Source: JBBKWU01 sp037969035 (GTDB lineage Bacteria > Pseudomonadota > Alphaproteobacteria > Micavibrionales > Micavibrionaceae). Taken from it: a DNA stretch of 64,000 nt. Of this stretch, positions 54,903 through 63,170 are shown in pieces. Within the stretch, counting starts at the first letter, position 1. Each line of letters starts with the position of its first letter. Where the stretch lies: contig JBBKWU010000022.1 in the NCBI GenBank assembly GCA_037969035.1, positions 1 to 64,000 on the forward strand, given 5' to 3'. The notes beneath the pieces were generated by a model, which saw only the letters and a list, made by a program, of their open reading frames with translations, was not told the origin of the DNA and searched no databases. Position numbers and translations under genes: made by a program.

Positions 54903-57094
54903 GCAAAATGGATGACGCACATCTAAAGAAAATTTTACAGCAAGAGAATGAGAACGCTGCGCCAGAGAACGCAAAAAAGCGCGCGCTAAACCTTGCTATG
55001 GCTGAATTTGATCAACATCAGAAAGAAAAAGAAAATAATTTCCAAGGATCTGGTTTCTTCTCCCGTCTTACAGGCGTAACCAACAAAAACAACAGGAGAA
55101 AAGACATGAAAAAGAAAACATACATATTCGGTGGTACAGCAACGGCGATGGCATTGGTTCTTGCGGTGGGGCTTTCTATGCACCAAGCCCCTCATACCAG
55201 TAATGGTTCAGACGTGCGTGGACATGTAGGAGGTAATAATTTCGGCAGCATTGCCCAAAACATCACAACGTCAACTTCAAAAACTCCATTTTCAGAATTA
55301 TTGAAAAATTTAAAGAGTGACAGTTCAGAACAAGTACAGCCTGAAATGCGCCGTGAAATTGAGGAATACAATATCAGTCAGGTTGACCAAATTACCAAAA
55401 GTGACGACAGCGCCCGACCTGCTCCGATTACTCCATCCCGCAGTAACGTTGCTGCAAAAGAAGAAGCTAAAAAAATGGCTTCGCCTTCTGGAAACCGTAT
55501 GCAAGCGCAAGGCTATGCCGCAGAAACTGATATGGCAGTTGCATCATCGCCGCCTGTGATGCAAATGATTGCGCCTATCGATATGCCTGCGCCACATGAA
55601 TATAAAGATGTGGGTCGTGACAAGTTCGAGGATTTCACGGAAAATCCGATCACATTAGTCAGCGAAGCGCCTGTTTCGACATTTTCGATTGATGTTGATA
55701 CGTCATCATACAGCTTTATGCGTCGCCAGTTAGAAAGTGGCGTTCTGCCGCAAAAAGATGCGGTGCGTATTGAAGAAATGGTGAATTATTTCGATTATGA
55801 TTATGCGTTACCTGAAAACCGTGAGCAACCATTTGCCGCCACAGCAACCATTACACCATCGCCATGGGCAGAAGGTCGCAAATTAATGCATATCGGCATC
55901 AAAGGGTTTGATATCGACCAAGCCGAAAAACCGCGCAGTAATTTGGTGTTCTTGTTAGATGTATCAGGATCTATGAACGCGACAGACAAGCTGCCGCTTT
56001 TGAAAAACTCAATGAAGATGTTGCTTGATAGTTTAGAGCCAGAGGACACTGTTGCGATTGCCGTTTATGCAGGCGCATCAGGCACTGTGCTTGAACCAAC
56101 CAAAGTCAGCGAGAAAAGTAAGATCATCGCCGCACTTGAGAACCTTAGTGCAGGTGGTAGCACAGCGGGTGCTGCAGGTTTAAAACTGGCGTATGAGCTT
56201 GCCGAGCAGAACTTTGACAAAGACGCTGTGAATCGCGTGATTTTGGCAACGGATGGTGATTTTAATGTCGGCATCACAAGCCAAGACGAGTTGCAAGATT
56301 TCATCGAACGTAAACGTGATAGCGGTGTATTCCTGTCTGTACTTGGTTTCGGTCAAGGCAATTTGAATGACCAAATGATGCAAAAACTAGCACAAAACGG
56401 CAACGGCACAGCGGCCTATATCGATAGCCTAAATGAGGCACGTAAAGTACTTGTCGAAGAAGCCAGCAGCACCTTATTCCCGATCGCAAAGGATGTGAAA
56501 ATCCAGATCGAGTTTAACCCAAAAACTGTGGCAGAATACCGCCTTATAGGGTACGAAACACGTCATCTGAACCGCGAAGATTTTAATAACGATGCGGTAG
56601 ATGCGGGTGATATCGGTACAGGTCATACTGTGACAGCGATTTACGAGATCACCCCCGTGGATAGCAATCGTAGCGTCGATGAAAGCCGCTATGCCTCTAA
56701 AGACACAAGTGAGGCGGCTATCGAAGATAAGACTGATTTTAACAATGAATATGCCTTCTTGAAAATCCGCTATAAATTGCCGAAAGAAGATGTATCGAAA
56801 CTGATTACAACACCTGTAACAGCGGCAAATGAAGTCAGCTCTCTTACCCAAATCGTATGTATTCGTGCCGAAGGTTGCCCTTCTTCTGCAAACAACGATG
56901 TTCGTTTCTCAGCCGCGGTGGCAGGGTTTGGTCAACTTCTTAAAGGCGGTAAATATATCGGTGATGTCAATTATGATGAGATCATTACGCTCGCCCAAGA
57001 AAGTAAAGGCGTTGATGAGTTTGGATACCGTGCTGAATTTATCCAACTTGTACGTCTTGCGAAATCAGCAGCGACGATGGGCAACCCACAGTAA
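54899..57094 (+). CDS. membrane-anchored VWA domain protein (YfbK-like), possible anti-sigma fusion
   Basis: A 731-residue protein coupled to the ECF sigma gene. Residues 1-70 are cytoplasmic and charged, followed by one membrane segment at about 74-92 (YIFGGTATAMALVLAVGLSM), so the rest is periplasmic. The order of parts then matches YfbK: a linker, a VWF-associated N-terminal region (FSIDVDTSSYSFMRRQLESG), a VWA domain with MIDAS motif DVSGSMN (Asp354) and a DUF3520-like C-terminus ending DEFGYRAEFIQLVRLAK. The cytoplasmic N-terminus could bind the sigma factor, but it lacks the HxxxCxxC zinc motif of common anti-sigma factors. This is inferred from position only. A terminator follows. Confidence 0.85.
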   Translation: MSKMDDAHLKKILQQENENAAPENAKKRALNLAMAEFDQHQKEKENNFQGSGFFSRLTGVTNKNNRRKDMKKKTYIFGGTATAMALVLAVGLSMHQAPHTSNGSDVRGHVGGNNFGSIAQNITTSTSKTPFSELLKNLKSDSSEQVQPEMRREIEEYNISQVDQITKSDDSARPAPITPSRSNVAAKEEAKKMASPSGNRMQAQGYAAETDMAVASSPPVMQMIAPIDMPAPHEYKDVGRDKFEDFTENPITLVSEAPVSTFSIDVDTSSYSFMRRQLESGVLPQKDAVRIEEMVNYFDYDYALPENREQPFAATATITPSPWAEGRKLMHIGIKGFDIDQAEKPRSNLVFLLDVSGSMNATDKLPLLKNSMKMLLDSLEPEDTVAIAVYAGASGTVLEPTKVSEKSKIIAALENLSAGGSTAGAAGLKLAYELAEQNFDKDAVNRVILATDGDFNVGITSQDELQDFIERKRDSGVFLSVLGFGQGNLNDQMMQKLAQNGNGTAAYIDSLNEARKVLVEEASSTLFPIAKDVKIQIEFNPKTVAEYRLIGYETRHLNREDFNNDAVDAGDIGTGHTVTAIYEITPVDSNRSVDESRYASKDTSEAAIEDKTDFNNEYAFLKIRYKLPKEDVSKLITTPVTAANEVSSLTQIVCIRAEGCPSSANNDVRFSAAVAGFGQLLKGGKYIGDVNYDEIITLAQESKGVDEFGYRAEFIQLVRLAKSAATMGNPQ

Positions 57095-57134
57095 AAAAAT
57101 TCACGCATACTCTATTATATATGCGCTACAGAAT

Positions 57135-57166
57135 AGGCCGCTTTTTAATCGAAGCGGCCTCTTTGT
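57135..57166 (+). terminator. Rho-independent terminator after the sigma/VWA operon
   Basis: AGGCCGCTT (57135-57143) pairs with AAGCGGCCT (57152-57160), with an eight-base loop and a weak T-rich trail (CTTTG). It lies 40 bp past the VWA stop. Confidence 0.75.
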
Positions 57167-57323
57167 ATCTTATTGATATAAAACAATAAATTCAGGAAAA
57201 AAAATTGCATTTTATGTGTAAAAAAGATTGTATTTTTCGGTATTATATCCGATAATAATCTTACGCACGTGCCTATGGCCCACGAGACTGGTTATGCAAC
57301 GACGTATATCTTGTAGTTAACAA

Positions 57324-57338
57324 GGGGAGATTTTCCCC
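57324..57338 (+). promoter_or_regulatory. hairpin in the leader of the PLP decarboxylase gene
   Basis: GGGGA (57324-57328) pairs with TCCCC (57334-57338) around a short loop, ending about 20 bp before the ATG. It may affect ribosome access. I see no known riboswitch in the 190 bp upstream (57167-57359). Confidence 0.35.
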
Positions 57339-57359
57339 ATAACATAGGGTTTACAGTTG

Positions 57360-58640
57360 ATGACCGACGACCTTTACAGAGGTGGCCAAAATACCGCCAT
57401 ATGCGCTTTTTCTCTTTCAGATGAGCAAATTTTACCGCAAAAAACATCCGTTGCACACATCAGTCATGATATTGATGATGATTACATTCGCGCATTAAAC
57501 CCATCGGTGCCCGTACCTGTATTGCGCCCTGAGCGTTTGGTAAAACAAACACAAAAATTCGTGGAGGCCTTCACAGGAAACACCATGTATGCGGTTAAAT
57601 GTAATCCTGATAAAGTTTGTTTGAAAGCCATTCACAAAGGCGGCGTAAACCGTTTTGATGTGGCCTCTATCGCAGAAGTGCGCTCGATTAAAAAGCTTTT
57701 CCCTGACGCGGGCATATATTTCATGCACCCGATCAAAGCCCCCGAAGCCATTCGCGAAGCTTATATCAACCACGGCGTACGTGCATTCGTTTTAGATTAC
57801 GCGGACGAGTTGGATAAAATTTTGGACGAAACCAATGCTGCCCCTGACTTAGAACTTTTTGTGCGCCTTGCTATTCCAAAAGATAATGCTGGCGGCGATG
57901 TGGCCACAGATTTTTCAAGTAAATTTGGTGCGAAAGCAGAACTTGCCGCAGAGCTATTACGCTTATGCCGTCCGTATTGCAAAAAACTAGGCCTGAGCTT
58001 CCACGTCGGTACACAATGTCATGACCCGCTTGTATATTCCAAAGCCATCAAACACGCACGCAAAGTCATTGATAATAGCGGCGTTGAGGTTGAAGTTTTA
58101 GACATTGGTGGCGGTTTCCCAGCTGAACTTATTGACGCCGTACATGATGTGCCGCCGATAGCAGCCTTTACTCAGGCAATTGCCACTGCGGTCACAGAAA
58201 ACGGTTTTGATGATCTGGAGCTTCTATGTGAGGTTGGGCGCGGTCTTGTGGCGTGCGCAGGATCATTGATTGTCCGTGTTGAAGGCCGCAAAGATGACTT
58301 GCTGTACTTAAACGATGGCACTTATGGTGGCTTTTTCGAGGCCGGCGGTTCTGTTGGCTTGCGTTATCCCATGAGCCTCATTCGCCGTGAAGAGCGCGAT
58401 TTTCATGGCGCGCTCAAAGGCTTCCGCCTTGCAGGCCCAACATGCGATTCTGTCGACATGATGAAAGGCCCGTTCATGTTACCCGCCGATATTATGGTGG
58501 GCGATTGGATTAAAATTGACCAAATCGGCGCATATGGCGAAGTATCGCGTACAGATTTTAACGGATTCGGAACAGTTCAAAAAATCATCGTACAAAAAGA
58601 AGTTCAGCGCACCCAATCCTTGGATGCCGTAAGCATGTAG
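57360..58640 (+). CDS. type III PLP-dependent decarboxylase (ornithine/lysine decarboxylase-like)
   Basis: A 426-residue fold-type III PLP enzyme that removes the alpha-carboxyl of ornithine, lysine or a related amino acid. The PLP lysine is in MYAVKCNPDK, followed by HVGTQC, the phosphate-binding LDIGGGFP, EVGRGLV and the substrate-site GPTCDSVDMM, with the catalytic cysteine. These motifs and the length fit eukaryotic-type ODC and the alphaproteobacterial ODC/LDC group. Which amino acid is used cannot be told by eye. I chose ATG 57360; a TTG directly before is also in frame. A sodium:solute symporter gene follows 30 bp later on the same strand and probably belongs to the same transcript. 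Confidence 0.88.
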   Translation: MTDDLYRGGQNTAICAFSLSDEQILPQKTSVAHISHDIDDDYIRALNPSVPVPVLRPERLVKQTQKFVEAFTGNTMYAVKCNPDKVCLKAIHKGGVNRFDVASIAEVRSIKKLFPDAGIYFMHPIKAPEAIREAYINHGVRAFVLDYADELDKILDETNAAPDLELFVRLAIPKDNAGGDVATDFSSKFGAKAELAAELLRLCRPYCKKLGLSFHVGTQCHDPLVYSKAIKHARKVIDNSGVEVEVLDIGGGFPAELIDAVHDVPPIAAFTQAIATAVTENGFDDLELLCEVGRGLVACAGSLIVRVEGRKDDLLYLNDGTYGGFFEAGGSVGLRYPMSLIRREERDFHGALKGFRLAGPTCDSVDMMKGPFMLPADIMVGDWIKIDQIGAYGEVSRTDFNGFGTVQKIIVQKEVQRTQSLDAVSM

Positions 58641-58670
58641 TTTTTTTAATATGTGGGGAATATATAAAAA

Positions 58671-60137
58671 ATGAGCACACTTGCCAGCTTTATCTGCCTG
58701 TATATCGTTGTTTCTATCGGTATTGGTCTTTACGCCTCTTTGAGAGTTAAAAATTCCACCGATTATGTTTTAGCGGGACGCTCTCTCCCCATCTACATCA
58801 CCATCGCTACAGTCTTTGCGACATGGTTCGGGTCAGAAGCCATTTTAGGAATGCCCGCAACTTTTATCGAAGAAGGTTTGGGCGGTATTGTTGCTGACCC
58901 ATTTGGCGCTGGTTTATGTTTGGTATTTGTCGGTGTGTTTTTTGCCGCGCGCCTTTACCGCATGAAACTCCTGACGATTGGTGACTTTTACCGTCAGCGC
59001 TATGGCAAAACTGTTGAAATTCTCGTCTCTATTGCTATTTGCATCAGCTATCTCGGATGGGTATCAGCCCAAATCGTTGCTCTAGGCCTCACGATCGGCC
59101 TCGTATCAGGTGATGTGATATCGTTTGAGTTCGGTATGGTTATAGGCCTTGCGGCGGTCATGCTTTATACGATTTACGGTGGTATGTGGTCGGTGGCGAT
59201 CATGGACTTCATTCAGATGATGACTATTCTTGTAGGACTTTTGGTTGTTGCCTATATCATCGCGGGTCGTCTTGATGGTGGCGCGATGGCTGTTATTGAC
59301 CATGCGTCCGCCAATAACAAATTCGATTTTTGGCCTGGTTGGAATGTTGCTGCTATTTTGGCGTTTGTGGGTACCTTTGTAACGCTGGCCTTAGGGTCAA
59401 TCCCGCAGCAAGACGTGTTCCAACGTGTCATGTCCGCAAAGAGCGAAAAAACCGCGGTACGCGGCACAATCATCGGCGGCACTTTTTATATTATATTTTG
59501 TTTTGTGCCAATCTTCATTGCATACGGCGCAACATTGCTCGACCCATCCCTACTCGCAACACATATGAGCGAAGGTGGTGACCCCCAGCGTATTTTGCCT
59601 GAGTTTATCTTAAATGACGTTCCTGTTTTTGTGCAGATCATCTTTTTTGGCGCGCTGCTTTCTGCGATCATGTCGACCGCATCGGGTACATTGCTCGCGC
59701 CATCTGCTATTTTGGCTGAAAACATCTTCAAAGAAGCATTTAAGTTGAATGAAAAACAACTGCTTTTAACGCTGCGCCTATGCGTTTTCGGTTTTGGCTT
59801 GGTTGTTCTGGCTTATGCGTATTTAAGCAGCTCAGCGGGGCTCAGTATCTTTGAAATGGTGGAAAATGCGTATCTTGTGACATTATGCGGTGCCTTCGTG
59901 CCGCTCGCCTTCGGTGTTTATTGGAGCAAAGCCACAAATGCAGGCGCGCTGCTTTCTATTGCGTTTGGTGTTATTACATGGTCGGTGCTGGAAGTTTTAA
60001 GTCTGCGCATGGCCGCACAAGACGTAGAAATGCTAGTGCCACCGCAGCTTGCTGGCTTATTCATGGCGATTGTTGGGATGCTCCTCGGTAGCCGTCTTCC
60101 ACAATTAAACAGCAGGAATACGAATAAACCAGCCTAA
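58671..60137 (+). CDS. sodium:solute symporter (SSS family)
   Basis: A 488-residue inner-membrane transporter with about thirteen hydrophobic segments. The SSS hallmarks are VLAGRSLPIYITIATVFATW with GSEAILGMPA, the LYTIYGGMWSVAIMDFIQMM segment in the middle, and LGSIPQQDVFQRVMSAKSEK followed by SAIMSTASGTLLAPSAILAE, where the Na+ site residues lie. Family members take up sugars, proline, polyamines or carboxylates with Na+. Position after the PLP decarboxylase suggests an amino acid or polyamine substrate, but this is inference. A gap of 64 bp separates it from slyX. Confidence 0.9.
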   Translation: MSTLASFICLYIVVSIGIGLYASLRVKNSTDYVLAGRSLPIYITIATVFATWFGSEAILGMPATFIEEGLGGIVADPFGAGLCLVFVGVFFAARLYRMKLLTIGDFYRQRYGKTVEILVSIAICISYLGWVSAQIVALGLTIGLVSGDVISFEFGMVIGLAAVMLYTIYGGMWSVAIMDFIQMMTILVGLLVVAYIIAGRLDGGAMAVIDHASANNKFDFWPGWNVAAILAFVGTFVTLALGSIPQQDVFQRVMSAKSEKTAVRGTIIGGTFYIIFCFVPIFIAYGATLLDPSLLATHMSEGGDPQRILPEFILNDVPVFVQIIFFGALLSAIMSTASGTLLAPSAILAENIFKEAFKLNEKQLLLTLRLCVFGFGLVVLAYAYLSSSAGLSIFEMVENAYLVTLCGAFVPLAFGVYWSKATNAGALLSIAFGVITWSVLEVLSLRMAAQDVEMLVPPQLAGLFMAIVGMLLGSRLPQLNSRNTNKPA

Positions 60138-60201
60138 AGACACCGATTACTCGGCCTTAATCGATTAAAAGCTGTGAAACGAATTTGTTTTCAGTTAAAC
60201 A

Positions 60202-60444
60202 ATGGATATGAGCGAGAAAAAAATTACACAGATTGAAGAGCTTTTATCCCATCACGATCAACAGATTCAGGATTTAAGTGAAATGATTATTCGTCAAGGC
60301 GCAGATATTGATCGCCTGAAGCGGCATATTCAAAAACTGGAAACCAACATGCAAGTCATGAAGGACGATCGCGACACCCCGCAAAATGAAAGCGGCTTAT
60401 CCGTCAGCGATATCGCCGCTCGTGATAAACCGCCACATTATTAA
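60202..60444 (+). CDS. slyX: SlyX family protein
   Basis: An 80-residue coiled-coil protein: heptads run through IEELLSHHDQQIQDLSEMII and IDRLKRHIQKLETNMQVMKD, and it ends with the SlyX C-terminal signature KPPHY. SlyX is a widespread small protein without a known function. A second in-frame ATG lies two codons later (60208); the first is used here. A bidirectional-looking hairpin follows. Confidence 0.88.
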   Translation: MDMSEKKITQIEELLSHHDQQIQDLSEMIIRQGADIDRLKRHIQKLETNMQVMKDDRDTPQNESGLSVSDIAARDKPPHY

Positions 60445-60448
60445 GTAC

Positions 60449-60491
60449 AAAAAAAGCCACCTTGCTTCGTACAAAACTAAAACAAGGTGGC
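60449..60491 (-). terminator. Rho-independent terminator of the PRC-barrel gene (possibly bidirectional)
   Basis: GCCACCTTG (60456-60464) pairs perfectly with CAAGGTGGC (60483-60491). On the minus strand the stem is followed by a run of seven Ts, a good terminator for the PRC-barrel gene. On the + strand only TCTAATATTCTTT follows, so it is a weaker stop for slyX. Confidence 0.85.
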
Positions 60492-60513
60492 TCTAATATT
60501 CTTTCAAAATCAA

Positions 60514-61206
60514 TTAGAAATTATTTTTGAAGGCTTCGAATTGCGCGGCCTGACTAGCACTGATTTTAAAATCATATGTTTCACCATTTTTGCTCAGCAG
60601 CACATCACCATAAGCCAACGCAGCTTTTTCACCACCCAGACCCAATGTTTTATCAAACCCTAAGACCAATTGGTCGGCCTTTCCATTTTTGAACGAAATA
60701 TCATCAATATCCGCCAATTTTTCGCCTTTCGCGTTCACAAGGTGACCCTCAAGCAATTTGATCATACTGTGGCTGTCTTGTGGCATTACACTAACCTTAT
60801 CGCTCTCATCTTTAGCCTCATATGAAAACGTTTTTGCGCGCTGGATCATATCTTCCGATAAAGCCCCGATAACATCGCCATCACCATTTTGACGCTCAAT
60901 AATATTGTAGTCAAATGCCACAATTTTACCCAGACCCGTCACAGCCCCGTCTGCCAAAACGACTAGTTTCGCATTTCCTTTGTTGTCCAGAATAATATCC
61001 TGAATTTTTGCAACACTCTCACCGCTTTCATTATAAAATGGTTTACCAATCATGCCATCAGCCGTCATGCGCGAGTCAATGCTCACTGTTCCAGTAGTGG
61101 TGGCAGATGGCGATGATGATTTCGTGTTCACCTGATCAGCAAAAGCGGCTGGTGCCGCCGTCATAATCACAAGAGCCGATACGGCCGTTAATAATGTCTT
61201 ATTCAT
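60514..61206 (-). CDS. exported protein with two PRC-barrel domains
   Basis: A 230-residue protein with a signal peptide (MNKTLLTAVSALVIMTAAPA, cleaved after AFA). Two PRC-barrel-like units follow: GMIGKPFYNESGESVAKIQD (about 51-110) and LEGHLVNAKGEKLADIDDIS (about 152-205). PRC-barrel proteins of this type are periplasmic and frequent in Alphaproteobacteria, but their function is mostly unknown; some respond to stress. It has its own terminator and upstream gap. A signal for regulation is not visible. Confidence 0.85.
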   Translation of the reverse strand: MNKTLLTAVSALVIMTAAPAAFADQVNTKSSSPSATTTGTVSIDSRMTADGMIGKPFYNESGESVAKIQDIILDNKGNAKLVVLADGAVTGLGKIVAFDYNIIERQNGDGDVIGALSEDMIQRAKTFSYEAKDESDKVSVMPQDSHSMIKLLEGHLVNAKGEKLADIDDISFKNGKADQLVLGFDKTLGLGGEKAALAYGDVLLSKNGETYDFKISASQAAQFEAFKNNF

Positions 61207-61296
61207 AGCAGGATTCCCTTCACAACATATTGATACGTTTTATGGTTACGGTAATCAAACGAACAGCACTAAAAAACGTTCCCTAAAAAATGAAGA

Positions 61297-61557
61297 TTAG
61301 TGCTTGCGGATGTCGACACGGTCAAATGATCCCACTTTTTCTTTAACCTGTGTCTCAAGATTTTGAAGATCTATCAACAGCTCTGCAATATAAGGATCAA
61401 AGCCTTCATGTTCATGGATGTCATAGTGATCATCTGTTAAAGCTTCGATGATTAAGACATCTTCGCTTTTGTGACCTTTGGTACGAAATTTTTTCAGATA
61501 AATATCTTTCACGAGTGGGTGTGAAATACCTGTGATGTGTTGTGGTATATTAAGCAT
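61297..61557 (-). CDS. small conserved-looking cytoplasmic protein of unknown function
   Basis: An 86-residue soluble protein. I chose ATG 61557 (MLNIPQHITGISHPLVKDIY) because AAGGAAC lies about 7 bases upstream; an in-frame start at 61590 would add 11 residues. The sequence is charged with an HDIHEHEG-like acidic and histidine-rich middle (DDHYDIHEHEGFDPYIAELL) and ends in a short coiled coil. I recognise no family. It stands alone between the PRC-barrel gene and a 500 bp gene-free region. Confidence 0.55.
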   Translation of the reverse strand: MLNIPQHITGISHPLVKDIYLKKFRTKGHKSEDVLIIEALTDDHYDIHEHEGFDPYIAELLIDLQNLETQVKEKVGSFDRVDIRKH

Positions 61558-62063
61558 TTTAGAGTTCCTTTCCTCATTGAACAACCTCAATTTAGGAAAG
61601 CTTTGCAGCTAAAAAATGACTCGAATATGATGATTTCAAGAAGATTGACCATCAATTTTGATTTTTTGCCTTAATTGAGCAATTTATCAATTCAGATAAT
61701 GGCGGTGTCGGTGGGACTCATCACCACCTCCCTTTAACCTCATAACCATTTGACTTTTAATGATTATTGTCATTGATGATTTGATCAATATAGAGTTTTT
61801 GTAACACATTTTGTATCACAATGTCTATTAATTTTCAGAACCACACCAGCAGATACGCGGCGCGCGAACATCTTCCGCAGCTACAGAATTAAAAAGACCA
61901 TTCACGCAAATTTTTTCATTTACCCACAATATGTTTATATATTTTAAGCTCTATTCCCAACATATCCTGACGACATACAGTACAAGAATTATTATGAATT
62001 CAGAGAACAATGAAGTAATTTGAACGTGAAAATTCACCGCTAGCCTATGGTTTTTGTGATGAA
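61558..62063. other. gene-free AT-rich region
   Basis: About 500 bp without a believable reading frame. It has poly-T/poly-A stretches and some GC-richer short segments (near 61700 and 61850) but no clear tRNA, terminator or structured RNA. A GGTG/CACC inverted repeat near 61710-61725 is too short to weigh. It contains TTTACCCACA (near 61919-61928). The promoter for the small - strand gene lies here, and any + strand transcript would run into the - strand glycosyltransferase. Confidence 0.5.
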
Positions 62064-63167
62064 TTAATCTAGATAAGCTTCAAACTTTTTCATGACGCTT
62101 TCTGTAGAAAATTCTTCAGGAAGTATCGATGTTTGCGCGGTCTGTTTTTCGAGTGGCTGCAGGCCTTGTATGAGCGCACCCATCTCAGTCATGTTACTTG
62201 CAATTAAAAGCTCATCGTTTTTGCAATATTCTTGAATTTCTCTAACGCCATTGGCATCAGAAGAAGCAATGACTCTGGTCCCGCATGCCAGAGATTCCAA
62301 AACAACATTGGGCATTCCCTCCCATCTAGAGGGGAGTAAGAAACAATCCGCAGCAGCAATAATGGGCCACGGCTCCTTTGTATTGCCATAAAGACGAATA
62401 TTCCTTTTCAGTCCATTTTTATTGATCAAGGCTTGCAGCGCATTTTTTTCTTCTCCGTCACCTAATATTATTAGTTCCCAGTCTTGTTGGGGGGGCAATT
62501 TTACTAAGGTTTCTATCAATCGGTCATAGCCTTTTTGCCTATGCAGACGTCCCGCGCAGACAAGGCGTAGCGCGCTTGGCTTTGCCGCAGGAAAATGAAT
62601 ATCACTGTTTATTGCGCTGCGTAGTGCTTGTAGATCAACCTGATTAAACAGAACCCGATGGTTATGGATGTTGATTTTTATCAGGTCTTTAAACTCATCG
62701 ATTATTTCTTGTGACGGGCTGAGGACGATATCAGCTCTCTTATACAACCGTTTATATAAAAACTTAATCAGCAATGCCTTGTTGCCGTAAAAACGCAACA
62801 GTGAACTAGGCACAGACGTTTCGCGCACAATAAACTTTGTTTTTGGAAAAAAACGTTTCATTGATAATAGCAAAAAATTGGAATGGGTCAGTGTTGTGAT
62901 CACAATATCGGGCTGTAACGCCGTAAGCTTTGCCTTTAATTTGAAAAAAGCGCGGCTAACACGAACGTTCCCGAGTGAGTGAACGGTAATATGTTTTTGA
63001 ACCCAATCTTTTAAAGGACCGCTATCATTTAAGACAACCATGCTCGGTTCAAATCTATCGGTGTCTAGATTATTCATCAACGTAATCAGCGCCCGCTCTG
63101 CGCCGCCCATACAAAAGACGGGCAGAATAAAAACAACTTTTTTACGCAGAGTATTCTTGTGAGGCAT
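62064..63167 (-). CDS. glycosyltransferase family 4 protein
   Basis: A 367-residue GT-B enzyme of family 4. The N-domain begins VVFILPVFCMGGAERALITL, with the GGAE motif that is typical of GT4. The donor-site C-domain has LRLVCAGRLHRQKGYDRLIE, then LYGNTKEPWPIIAAADCFLL and EGMPNVVLESLACGTRVIAS with the E-x7-E catalytic pair. It transfers a sugar from a nucleotide donor to a glycan acceptor, probably of an exopolysaccharide or lipopolysaccharide. It lies 3 bp after the upstream glycosyltransferase gene, so the two form one transcript that continues beyond the right edge. Confidence 0.9.
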   Translation of the reverse strand: MPHKNTLRKKVVFILPVFCMGGAERALITLMNNLDTDRFEPSMVVLNDSGPLKDWVQKHITVHSLGNVRVSRAFFKLKAKLTALQPDIVITTLTHSNFLLLSMKRFFPKTKFIVRETSVPSSLLRFYGNKALLIKFLYKRLYKRADIVLSPSQEIIDEFKDLIKINIHNHRVLFNQVDLQALRSAINSDIHFPAAKPSALRLVCAGRLHRQKGYDRLIETLVKLPPQQDWELIILGDGEEKNALQALINKNGLKRNIRLYGNTKEPWPIIAAADCFLLPSRWEGMPNVVLESLACGTRVIASSDANGVREIQEYCKNDELLIASNMTEMGALIQGLQPLEKQTAQTSILPEEFSTESVMKKFEAYLD

Positions 63168-63170
63168 TTC

